DNA from: an uncultured Selenomonadaceae bacterium
Lineage (GTDB): Bacteria > Bacillota > Negativicutes > Selenomonadales > Selenomonadaceae
Direction: 5' to 3'
Length of the DNA: 17,762 bases
Assembly (NCBI GenBank): GCA_910579115.1
Contig: CAJTSO010000021.1
Location: forward strand, 1-17,762
In this document: piece after piece, positions 1 through 5,973 of the stretch
Numbering within the stretch: position 1 is the stretch's first letter
Layout: each line of letters starts with the position of its first letter
The notes under the pieces: generated by a model
The model's database searches: none
What the model saw: the letters and a program-made list of their open reading frames with translations, nothing else
What the model was told of the DNA's origin: nothing
Translations under genes and position numbers: made by a program

Positions 1-450
1 AAGCAGCGGGTCAGCCCCCTCCCCGGCATTGACAAGGTGTACAGCAACCGGGAGCTTGACGAGGCCCTTTCCCAGGGGGACGTGGTGATCGTGACCCTTC
101 CCGTCACCGATGACACCAAGGATCTGTTCAATATCACCCGCTTCAAAAGGATGAAACCCAATGCCATCTTCATCAACGTTTCCCGGGGAGAAACCGTCGT
201 GGATGAGGATCTGGCCGCCGCCTTGAAGGAGGGTCTTATCGCCGGAGCTTCCCTTGACGTGTTCCGGACCGAGCCCCTGCCGCCGGAGAACCCCCTCTGG
301 GACGCTCCGAATCTCATCATCACGCCTCACGACGCGTCCCTTTCTCCTATGTACCTGCCCCGGACAGTGGGGATTTTCTGCGAAAACCTGAAGGTATTCC
401 CGGCCGTAGAAAAGATGAAAAACATGGTAGACAAGGCTCGCGGCTACTAA
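1..450 (+). CDS. D-isomer-specific 2-hydroxyacid dehydrogenase, C-terminal part (5' end outside window)
   Basis: The reading frame is open from base 1, so this is the 3' part of a longer gene; the in-frame GTG at 37 is internal, not a start. The roughly 149 residues cover the second half of the NAD-binding domain and the C-terminal closing segment of the D-2-hydroxyacid dehydrogenase family, which reduces 2-keto acids to D-2-hydroxy acids with NAD(P)H. The visible family signature is KRMKPNAIFINVSRGETVVD. The Arg-Glu-His catalytic set is present: Arg in VSRG, Glu in RTEPLPPENPLW, His in ITPHDAS. The end, with an FCENLKVF segment, resembles glyoxylate/hydroxypyruvate reductase or phosphoglycerate-dehydrogenase-like paralogues without an ACT domain. 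The specific substrate cannot be told because the N-terminal substrate-binding part is missing. It converges on the HD-domain gene with 56 bp between, where I see no strong terminator. Confidence 0.93.
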   Translation, partial: KQRVSPLPGIDKVYSNRELDEALSQGDVVIVTLPVTDDTKDLFNITRFKRMKPNAIFINVSRGETVVDEDLAAALKEGLIAGASLDVFRTEPLPPENPLWDAPNLIITPHDASLSPMYLPRTVGIFCENLKVFPAVEKMKNMVDKARGY

Positions 451-506
451 TTCTGCCCCCTCGGGTATAATCAGCCGCTTCGTCCCTCTCACCGGGGCCG
501 CGGCGG

Positions 507-1205
507 CTAATTCTGCCTGTCCGCTTCCATGAGAAGCTTCAGCAGGACGTCATTTCCGGCGGTGTCATCCCGGTGGTGTCTCACCAGCCAGACGATCCGT
601 GCCTGCTGGCCGCTCACGGGCCTGCCGCCTTTGCCGTAAAGCTCCAGCAGCCGCTCCGCCCCGATTTCCGGATGATAATAGTAATGGTACATAAGCCTGG
701 CAAACCAGCTCTCTTCCCAAAAGTTACCGGCAGTCTCAGGACGCCTCCCGGCGTCCTGTTTTTTATTTCCTGCTCCACTGTCTTTGCCGGAAGCCCCCAG
801 CCGCCGGGCGACCTCTCCAGCGTCCGGCTTCGCCCTGCCCAGCCGTCTGATGGCCGCCTCATCCGCCGCAAACCGGTATTTGTCCCGATTCCAGAGGGGA
901 AGCAGTACCGCCAGTGATTTGGCCAGGGAGCTGCCAAACTCGCCCCGGCCCAGGTCATGGAGCAGCGCCGCCTTCAGCAAAGCCGCCCTGTCCTCAGGGG
1001 ATATCCTTACCGGAGACGACCTTTGCAGCCTGTCCGCCGTCTGGGCCACCCTCAGGGAATGGGCCCTGTCGGGAGCCGTCTGCCTTTTCCACAGCCGCTG
1101 TTCCTCCCTGCTAAGGTATCGGTCGATATATTCCTCCCCGTCGACGCCAAAAAGCTCGGTTTTGACCGCCTGCAGGTACTGGTTTATCCGATGGAAAAAT
1201 CCCAT
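507..1205 (-). CDS. HD-domain metal-dependent phosphohydrolase
   Basis: A 232-residue cytoplasmic protein of the HD superfamily, whose members hydrolyse phosphoester bonds in nucleotides or second messengers using one or two metal ions. The metal-binding pattern can be read in order: His49 in RAHSLRVA, the His83-Asp84 doublet in LLHDLGRGE, His178 in HPEIGAERLLE, His210/His211 in LVRHHRDD and Asp229 near the C-terminus. This spacing resembles YqeK-like and HDIG-type small hydrolases. Residues about 122-164 form a charged, Gly/Lys-rich insert between helices that looks like a flexible loop. The ATG lies only 3 nt after the hisZ stop, so the two are almost certainly co-transcribed and translationally coupled. 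The substrate is unknown; a nucleotide or a signalling nucleotide is a family-level guess. The ATG at 1203-1205 is the natural start because it abuts the hisZ end. Confidence 0.88.
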   Translation of the reverse strand: MGFFHRINQYLQAVKTELFGVDGEEYIDRYLSREEQRLWKRQTAPDRAHSLRVAQTADRLQRSSPVRISPEDRAALLKAALLHDLGRGEFGSSLAKSLAVLLPLWNRDKYRFAADEAAIRRLGRAKPDAGEVARRLGASGKDSGAGNKKQDAGRRPETAGNFWEESWFARLMYHYYYHPEIGAERLLELYGKGGRPVSGQQARIVWLVRHHRDDTAGNDVLLKLLMEADRQN

Positions 1206-1208
1206 TTC

Positions 1209-2393
1209 TCAGCCTATGTATATCAATTCCGCCGCCTGCTGTGATTTCGCTTCGGCCTCCGCCTGGGCTCTCGTCTCGCTGGAAAGAGCGGTCAGCACAG
1301 TTTTTCCCGCCGCCCTCAGCTCCATAGTCCGGCGGATAGCCTCGGAAATTTTCCCCGGGCCGTAGGCCACATACACATCCCGCGCTACCCAGACCGCCCC
1401 CTGTCCCTGACGCTCCTTGGCCAGCATGAGGCGGTCGATGCCCAGAGCAAAGCCGGTGGCCGGGCAGGGACGGCCAAACTCGGCCAGCAGGTTGTCATAG
1501 CGGCCGCCGCCGGCCAAGGGAAAGCCCAATCCCGGAGCGTAAGCCTCAAAAACCATGCCGGTGTAGTAGCCAAAGTCCCGGATAACCCCCAGGTCAAAGA
1601 CGACCCTGTCCGCTACCCCGTAATCCGCCAGCAGGGCGCGGATGCTTCTGAGGTTATACACGGCCGCCTGGGCATCCTCGCTGTCCGTGAGGGCTTCTGC
1701 CCTGGCCAGCAGCTCGGAGCCTCCGTGAAGCACCGGCAGCTCCCGGATAATTTCGGCAGCGCTTTTGGAAAGATTCAGCCGCCGGGCAAGCTTTTCCAGC
1801 CCTACCAGGTCATGCTTCTCCATTGCCTGCTCCACCAGCCGGCGCCCTTCATCATCCAGCCCCAGCTCGCGAAGCACGGCCCGCACATAATCCACCTGAC
1901 CAAGGCACACCGTAAAATCATCCAATCCGGCTGCCTCGATGGCTTTTACCGCCAAAGCGATTATCTCCGCATCCGCCGCCGCATTGTCGGAGCCCATCAG
2001 CTCCACGCCGGCCTGAAAAAACTCACATTGACGGCCGGTCTGAGCCTGCTCGTAACGGAACACGTCGCTGACATAAGAAAGGCGCAGGGGTAAGCCTGCC
2101 TCCTTAAAGCGGCTTGCCGCCAGCCGGGCAATGGGAGTGGTCATCTCATGGCGAAGGGCCAGCGTCCGGTTGTCCCGGTCAAATAGCTTGAACATATGCG
2201 GCTCAAGGACAACCTCGGAGCCCTTGGTGAGGTTATCTATATATTCAATAGTAGGGGTAACCACCTCGTCGTAACCCCAGGCAGCGAAGGCCGCCGCTAT
2301 GGCCGACTCCACCCGACGTTTGTCCGCGGCCTCCGCCGGCAGGAAATCTCTGGTACCGTACGGAATCTTCAAAGCTGCTTCCCGATTATTCAT
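1209..2393 (-). CDS. hisZ: ATP phosphoribosyltransferase regulatory subunit HisZ
   Basis: HisZ is a catalytically dead paralogue of histidyl-tRNA synthetase. It partners the short form of HisG, the first enzyme of histidine biosynthesis, and gives it activity and feedback control by histidine. The 394 residues show the class II synthetase fold: IPYGTRDFLP (10-19), a motif-2-like LRHEMTTPIARLAASR (80-95), FGYYTGMVFE (274-283), AGGGRYDNL and motif-3-like GFALGIDRL (314-322). The length (HisRS is usually above 415), the MTTPIAR form of motif 2 and the absence of a clear anticodon-binding domain favour HisZ over HisS. It follows yerC/hisR on the same strand after 128 bp, and the HD gene follows 3 nt after its stop. 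No hisG or other histidine gene is in this window, so it is separated from its usual partners at least locally. Ribosome site AAGGTGG lies 4 nt before the ATG. Confidence 0.93.
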   Translation of the reverse strand: MNNREAALKIPYGTRDFLPAEAADKRRVESAIAAAFAAWGYDEVVTPTIEYIDNLTKGSEVVLEPHMFKLFDRDNRTLALRHEMTTPIARLAASRFKEAGLPLRLSYVSDVFRYEQAQTGRQCEFFQAGVELMGSDNAAADAEIIALAVKAIEAAGLDDFTVCLGQVDYVRAVLRELGLDDEGRRLVEQAMEKHDLVGLEKLARRLNLSKSAAEIIRELPVLHGGSELLARAEALTDSEDAQAAVYNLRSIRALLADYGVADRVVFDLGVIRDFGYYTGMVFEAYAPGLGFPLAGGGRYDNLLAEFGRPCPATGFALGIDRLMLAKERQGQGAVWVARDVYVAYGPGKISEAIRRTMELRAAGKTVLTALSSETRAQAEAEAKSQQAAELIYIG

Positions 2394-2435
2394 CTTTCCA
2401 CCTTAACAATGCCCTTTTCCTTTCTCTTTGCAGAG

Positions 2436-2488
2436 AGCGGCGAGGTCGATATCAACTCCACCGTGTCAGCTGATGCGGACACGCCGCT
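2436..2488 (-). promoter_or_regulatory. Possible structured leader between yerC and hisZ
   Basis: In the 128-bp gap before hisZ, an outer 6-7-bp stem (GCCGCT at 2483-2488 on the plus strand with AGCGGC at 2436-2441) encloses an inner 5-bp stem (GTGTC 2463-2467 with GACAC 2478-2482). The inner and outer stems are adjacent and could stack. There is no T-tract after it and no T-box consensus (AGGGTGG-ACCGCG), so it is neither an obvious terminator nor a T-box. It may be a processing or stability element, or chance pairing in GC-rich DNA. Confidence 0.25.
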
Positions 2489-2521
2489 TACTAAGCCGAA
2501 GCAGGGAACATCCTTTAGTCG

Positions 2522-2821
2522 TTATTGCTGCTGCTTCTTCATCCGTTCAAGAACAAGCTGGTAACCGTCGGCGCCGTAGTGCAGACAGCGCTTCACCCGG
2601 CTGATGGTGGCGGTGCTGGCGCCGGTGGTTTCAACGATTGACTCGTAGGTACAGCCCTCGCTGAGCATCGCTGCCACTTCCATCCGCTGGGCAAGCGCCT
2701 TTAATTCGCCGATGGTGCAGATGTCCTCAAAGAACTGATAGGCTTCCTCCAAGGTCTCAAGCGAAAGGACTGCCTGACAAAGGCGGTCATTCTGTTCATC
2801 CCTCAACTTTGGGTTTACCAT
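2522..2821 (-). CDS. yerC: TrpR-family repressor YerC/YecD (HisR-type)
   Basis: A 99-residue DNA-binding protein of the TrpR/YerC-YecD family. The helical N-terminus (DRLCQAVLSLETLEEAYQFF) is the dimerisation part. The segment from about residue 37 (IGELKALAQRMEVAAMLSEG) leads into the helix-turn-helix TYESIVETTGASTATISRVKRCL. Comparative genomics in Gram-positive bacteria has assigned YerC-like proteins as the histidine repressor HisR, and here it lies immediately upstream of hisZ, which fits that role well. It has a strong promoter (about 2888-2917) with an inverted repeat just downstream (2851-2874), which suggests autoregulation. The ATG at 2819-2821 is preceded by GGAGGA about 7 nt away. 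Family identity is secure; the histidine-sensing role is inferred from family knowledge and neighbour. Confidence 0.9.
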   Translation of the reverse strand: MVNPKLRDEQNDRLCQAVLSLETLEEAYQFFEDICTIGELKALAQRMEVAAMLSEGCTYESIVETTGASTATISRVKRCLHYGADGYQLVLERMKKQQQ

Positions 2822-2850
2822 TTTTTCTTCCTCCGATCTTCAAAAGCATT

Positions 2851-2874
2851 GCAAACTTTACTTCTTTAGTTTGC
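2851..2874. promoter_or_regulatory. Inverted repeat, candidate HisR/YerC operator
   Basis: Perfect 7-bp arms GCAAACT (2851-2857) and AGTTTGC (2868-2874) are separated by a 10-bp A/T-rich spacer. The dyad lies about +7 to +30 relative to the start predicted from the -10 box at 2888-2893, and 30 nt before the yerC ATG. That is an ideal place for repression by the TrpR-family protein encoded immediately downstream. The assignment to YerC/HisR is inference; the palindrome is seen directly. Confidence 0.55.
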
Positions 2875-2887
2875 GAAAATTGACTTT

Positions 2888-2917
2888 ATTATAACGCTGA
2901 CCGTGAAAAAATGCAAA
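2888..2917 (-). promoter_or_regulatory. Promoter of the yerC-hisZ-HD operon
   Basis: Read on the minus strand, a perfect -10 TATAAT (2888-2893) follows a -35-like TTTGCA (2912-2917) with an 18-bp spacer (17 if TTGCAT is used). It lies between the terminator of the upstream gene and the yerC start. Confidence 0.75.
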
Positions 2918-2939
2918 GACTTTTCCGAGACATTTTCCA

Positions 2940-2970
2940 AAAATAAAACCGGTGTCATCGGGGCACCGGT
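2940..2970 (-). terminator. Rho-independent terminator of the 2992-3348 gene
   Basis: On the minus strand the stem ACCGGTG / CACCGGT (2964-2970 with 2948-2954) is followed by TTTTATTTTT. It lies 21 nt after the stop codon at 2992 and just before the yerC promoter, so it insulates the two transcripts. Confidence 0.85.
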
Positions 2971-2991
2971 CATAAAATATTTCCGCGTCGG

Positions 2992-3348
2992 TCACGACCG
3001 CAGCGCCTTTTCCATCTCCCAAAGGGCCTGAGCCACGGTGATCTCCTCCAGATAGGGCACATCCTCAACGTACTGGGCGATGTCCAGCAGCCGTTGAGCC
3101 GGCCCCCCTTCCCCCTCGACGCTGACGAGAACGCTGCCGGCTTCGTCCACCTCGTCCAGAACCGCCGAAGCAAGAGCGGCCATGCCCTCCCGGTCGTAGT
3201 ACCACTCCAGTATGGGATTAGCTCCGTTGAATTTTATCTGCGTATCCCGCATTATCTGAATACGGCTGGTCATGGTGAGCCGGCGCATCCGCACGGCTTC
3301 TCTCAGCTCCAGAACCATTTCCTCGTATTGATATTCATTGTGCTTCAT
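2992..3348 (-). CDS. Hypothetical protein, 118 aa, no recognised domain
   Basis: I do not recognise this protein. It is small, acidic overall, soluble and probably mostly helical, without signal peptide or membrane segment. The N-terminal half is rich in Arg/Met (ELREAVRMRRLTMTSRIQIM), followed by NGANPILEWYYDREGMAALA and an acidic C-terminus (DEVDEAGSVLVSVEGEGG, then YVEDVPYLEEITVAQALWEM). A longer form from a TTG at 3361-3363 is open, but the ATG at 3346-3348 has AGAGG placed 6-7 nt upstream and is preferred. It has its own promoter (about 3455-3483) giving a 5' leader near 100 nt and its own terminator at 2940-2970, so it is a single-gene unit, divergent from lexA. Promoter, ribosome site and terminator together make it a convincing real gene. 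Confidence 0.75.
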   Translation of the reverse strand: MKHNEYQYEEMVLELREAVRMRRLTMTSRIQIMRDTQIKFNGANPILEWYYDREGMAALASAVLDEVDEAGSVLVSVEGEGGPAQRLLDIAQYVEDVPYLEEITVAQALWEMEKALRS

Positions 3349-3454
3349 GGGGCGTCCTCTCAAACAAAATGAAATTTTCTGACTGCCGCCTGTACAGCGC
3401 AGCCTCTAACCCTCTGAAAAAGTCAGCGCAACGTCTGACCCTCCCGCCGGTTTT

Positions 3455-3483
3455 ATTTTACACAGTATGAAAAAAAATTGCAA
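3455..3483 (-). promoter_or_regulatory. Promoter of the 2992-3348 gene
   Basis: On the minus strand, TTGCAA (3478-3483), a 17-bp T-rich spacer and TAAAAT (3455-3460) form a good sigma-A type promoter pointing at the small hypothetical gene. It is back to back with the lexA promoter in the 273-bp divergent region. Confidence 0.6.
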
Positions 3484-3556
3484 TTATTTACCCCTCCTCA
3501 ATGATCTGGAGAGTCTTTCTTTTTTAGGAAATATTCCATCCTCCGGCAAAAAAATA

Positions 3557-3585
3557 TTCACATTTCAAAATTTGTGTGCTAAAAT
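3557..3585 (+). promoter_or_regulatory. Promoter of lexA
   Basis: TTCACA (3557-3562), a 17-bp spacer and TAAAAT (3580-3585) lie 36 nt before the lexA ATG. I looked for a Gram-positive LexA box (GAAC-N4-GTTC) around it and did not find one, so LexA autoregulation is not visible here. The SD-like GCGAGGTG precedes the ATG. Confidence 0.6.
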
Positions 3586-3621
3586 AAAGCAAACAGAAAT
3601 TTTATTTAGCGAGGTGTTAAA

Positions 3622-4245
3622 ATGCCCCACAGAAAAAATCAGACGGCCAGCCAGCGCCAGGATGCCATATACAGATTTCTCGAGGACTTCGCCGCCGGCC
3701 ACGGCTATCCCCCCTCTGTCCGGGAAATCGGCGACGCCATTGGCCTGAAATCCAGCTCAACGGTACACGCATACCTTCGGATGCTGGAGCGCCGGGGACT
3801 TATCCACCGCGACCCCACGAAGCCAAGAGCCATCGACCTGCTGGACAAGAAACCCTGGTCCCGCTCCGTTCCGGTTCCCCTGGTGGGCACTGTGGCCGCC
3901 GGCGTCCCCATTTTGGCGGAAGAGAACATAGAGGATACCTATACATTTCCGGAGAGCCTCGTCGGCAGCAACGGAAACCAGATTTTCATGCTCCGCATTC
4001 AGGGGGACAGCATGATTAAAATCGGTATGCTGGACGGGGACTACGTTCTGGTGCAGCAGCAGGACACCATCCGCAACGGCGACATCGGCGTGGCCCTGGT
4101 CAACGAAGAATCCGCTACCGTAAAGCGCATCTACAAGGAAAAGAACGGCTGGCGTCTCCAGCCGGAAAACGACGATATGGAACCTTTCTTCGAGAAGCAG
4201 GTACGGATTCTCGGCAAGGTCGTAGGCGTCTACCGCTGTATGTAA
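3622..4245 (+). CDS. lexA: LexA repressor (SOS regulator, self-cleaving)
   Basis: LexA represses DNA-damage genes until RecA filaments trigger its self-cleavage. The 207 residues match the usual length. Residues 1-75 are the winged helix-turn-helix (GYPPSVREIGDAIGLKSSST, then VHAYLRMLERRGLIHRDP). The cleavage site is Ala93-Gly94 in GTVAAGVP. The latent protease domain supplies Ser130 (GDSMIKIGM) and Lys168 (ATVKRIY), the family's catalytic dyad. All key residues are present, so the protein should be active. The ATG at 3622 is preceded by GCGAGGTG. The gene is alone on its transcript, with a promoter immediately upstream and a large palindrome beginning 17 nt after the stop. The nearest repair gene in the window is the UvrD-like helicase, far away and not linked. 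Confidence 0.97.
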   Translation: MPHRKNQTASQRQDAIYRFLEDFAAGHGYPPSVREIGDAIGLKSSSTVHAYLRMLERRGLIHRDPTKPRAIDLLDKKPWSRSVPVPLVGTVAAGVPILAEENIEDTYTFPESLVGSNGNQIFMLRIQGDSMIKIGMLDGDYVLVQQQDTIRNGDIGVALVNEESATVKRIYKEKNGWRLQPENDDMEPFFEKQVRILGKVVGVYRCM

Positions 4246-4261
4246 TCTCATTGGTGTAATC

Positions 4262-4400
4262 CCTCGTAAATAATATCCGCAAGAAAACCGTTAATCAACA
4301 TTGGTGGTTAGCGATTGCCGAGTGTAACGATGGCAGAGCTTACCACCACTATGTTGATTATTGAGCGAGAGCGGGTTTTCGGCGAATTTTATTTACGAGG
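4262..4400. repeat. 139-bp imperfect palindrome (MITE-like or structured element)
   Basis: Perfect 12-bp ends CCTCGTAAATAA (4262-4273) and TTATTTACGAGG (4389-4400) bound further paired blocks in the same nested order: GAAAACC (4283-4289) with GGTTTTC (4374-4380), TAATCAACAT (4292-4301) with ATGTTGATTA (4351-4360), and GGTGGTTAGC (4303-4312) with GCTTACCACC (4338-4347, one mismatch). A small TGCC/GGCA hairpin lies at the tip. The right arm carries an 11-12-nt bulge (about 4361-4373). No transposase or open frame lies inside, no T-tract follows, and I see no clear target-site duplication. It could be a non-autonomous mobile element, an extended hairpin in the lexA 3' region, or a small RNA. Confidence 0.8.
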
Positions 4401-4482
4401 TCAGTCTTATAAGGGCGAGCTATTGATATTACATTTTAACTTACCCTGAAATACATTAAGGTCACCTAACTACTTCATCATT

Positions 4483-4524
4483 AAGGGGCTGTGAAAATTG
4501 AGCGATCTCTTTTCACAGCCCCTT
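4483..4524. terminator. Long perfect hairpin, terminator-like, upstream of tmcAL
   Basis: A 15-bp perfect stem, AAGGGGCTGTGAAAA (4483-4497) with TTTTCACAGCCCCTT (4510-4524), has a 12-nt loop. The arms end in A and T runs, so it could terminate in either direction, but no long T-tract follows (TAATAT on the plus strand). It probably ends lexA-side transcription before tmcAL. Similar GGGGCTGTGAAAA hairpins may recur elsewhere in the genome. Confidence 0.6.
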
Positions 4525-4615
4525 TAATATAAAAGTCCGAAAATCCATTCTGCGAAAAGCGCCTCTTATTGGCACATCCTCTCTCATTCTCCCCCATGAC
4601 AGGAGTCAAAATTTT

Positions 4616-5944
4616 ATGCGCACAGTTGGAATAATTGCCGAATACAATCCCTTCCACAACGGCCACCGCTATCAGCTGCAGGAAATCCGCCGCCGGTTGG
4701 GAGATGTTCCTGTCATCACCGCCATGAGCGGCTACTTCACCCAGCGGGGAGCCCCCGCCCTGGCGGACAAGTGGACGAGGGCCCGCTGGGCTGCGGAGGG
4801 GGGCGTCAATCTTCTGCTGGAGCTTCCCGCCGCCTTTTCCCTGCGGAGCGCCCAGGGCTTCGCCGCCGGAGGAGTCAGGCTGCTGGCTTCGGCCGGGGCC
4901 GATACCATCGCCTTTGGGGCAGAGACGGACGACCTGCTCCTGCTGCAATCCATCGCCGACCTCAGCGGCGACGGCTCCATTATCGGCCCGCTGAAATCCC
5001 GGCTGAAATCAGGCGGCTCCTATGCCGCTTCCTTCAGCGAAGCTCTGGCGGCCCGCTGGGGAAGCCGGGCCGACGCCGCCGTCCTTCAGGAAACCATAAA
5101 GTCCCCCAACAATATCCTGGCGGTTCAGTACCTCCGGGCAATAAAAAAATATGCTCCTTCCCTAACGCCCCTTCTCATCCCCCGAAAAGGAGCCGGCTAC
5201 CATCAGGAAGCGGCAGGCAGTCTGGCGGGAGTGGCAGTGGCCAGCGCCTCCGCCATCAGAAAAGCCCTGCTGTCCATCGATGAATGTCCTCCGGAAATTT
5301 TGCAATCAATGCCTACCCAGATTGCCGGCGAACTTTCCCAAATACGCGAAAATGGCCGGCTGTCTGATCCGGCCAGGCTGTTCCCGGCAATTCTCGGACG
5401 GCTGCTGCCCCTGACCGCCGCCGAGCTTTCCCGCATCCACGGCGTGGGCGAAGGACTGGAAAATCTCCTTTGGGCCGCCCTGCGGGAACCGGCGGTCACC
5501 AGCCTGGCCCGGCTGGCGGTCACCCTGAAATCTAAGCGGTACCCCTACACGAGATTGTCCCGCCTGCTGACCGCCGCCCTGCTGAACCTTTCCGAAAAGG
5601 CTGTCCGGCTTTTTGACGAAACCGGCCCCCTGTACCTGAGACCACTGGCCTTTGATGACCGGGGCAGGCAGCTCCTGGCCCTGCTTCGGAACCGGCATCG
5701 GAACAAGGAAAATATTGGCAGTGCCCTGCCGGTGATAACCACCCTGCGGGATTTCCTTCCCCGGCTTGCCCAGCGTGGCTCCCAACCGGCTGCTCCCCTG
5801 ACGGCCTTACAGGAAATGCTGGCTCTTGACCTGCTGTCCGCAGAGCTGTGGAAGCTGTCCCTGTCTCCGGAGGCCTCAGGAACAGTTGTCCCCGAAACAA
5901 AAGCTCCGATATATTACAAAAAAGAATATAGCACAAAAAAATGA
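4616..5944 (+). CDS. tmcAL: tRNA(Met) cytidine acetate ligase TmcAL
   Basis: TmcAL (formerly YlbM) uses ATP and acetate to make N4-acetylcytidine at the wobble position of elongator tRNA-Met, which keeps AUG decoding accurate. The N-terminus carries the nucleotidyltransferase signature GIIAEYNPFHNGH (residues 5-17, HxGH at 14-17), then MSGYFTQRGAPALADKW, ELPAAFSLRSAQGFA and KSPNNILAVQYLRAI, in the family order. At 442 residues it is slightly longer than typical members; the tail beyond about 420 (VPETKAPIYYKKEYSTKK) is basic. The ATG at 4616 is preceded by AGGAG about 10 nt upstream. The gene stands alone between the hairpin at 4483-4524 and the terminator that overlaps its own stop codon. 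I see no convincing promoter in the 90 bp between the upstream hairpin and the ATG. Confidence 0.95.
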   Translation: MRTVGIIAEYNPFHNGHRYQLQEIRRRLGDVPVITAMSGYFTQRGAPALADKWTRARWAAEGGVNLLLELPAAFSLRSAQGFAAGGVRLLASAGADTIAFGAETDDLLLLQSIADLSGDGSIIGPLKSRLKSGGSYAASFSEALAARWGSRADAAVLQETIKSPNNILAVQYLRAIKKYAPSLTPLLIPRKGAGYHQEAAGSLAGVAVASASAIRKALLSIDECPPEILQSMPTQIAGELSQIRENGRLSDPARLFPAILGRLLPLTAAELSRIHGVGEGLENLLWAALREPAVTSLARLAVTLKSKRYPYTRLSRLLTAALLNLSEKAVRLFDETGPLYLRPLAFDDRGRQLLALLRNRHRNKENIGSALPVITTLRDFLPRLAQRGSQPAAPLTALQEMLALDLLSAELWKLSLSPEASGTVVPETKAPIYYKKEYSTKK

Positions 5945-5966
5945 GACGGTAACCCGCCTCATTTTT
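5935..5966. terminator. Bidirectional terminator overlapping the tmcAL stop
   Basis: The stem AATGAG-A-CGG / CCG-C-CTCATT (one A/C mismatch, loop TAAC at 5950-5953) is flanked by a run of A on the left and T on the right. It serves tmcAL (+) and the convergent secreted-protein gene (-). The tmcAL TGA at 5942-5944 lies inside the left arm. Confidence 0.88.
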
Positions 5967-5973
5967 ATTTTGA

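Noticed and set aside
2394..2521. T-box riboswitch before hisZ
   Set aside because: No AGGGTGG-ACCGCG motif, no specifier stem and no terminator; a GGTGG near the start is only the ribosome site.
3467..3748. 93-codon frame on the plus strand before and into lexA
   Set aside because: No ribosome site; it runs through the lexA promoter and overlaps the lexA coding start in another frame.
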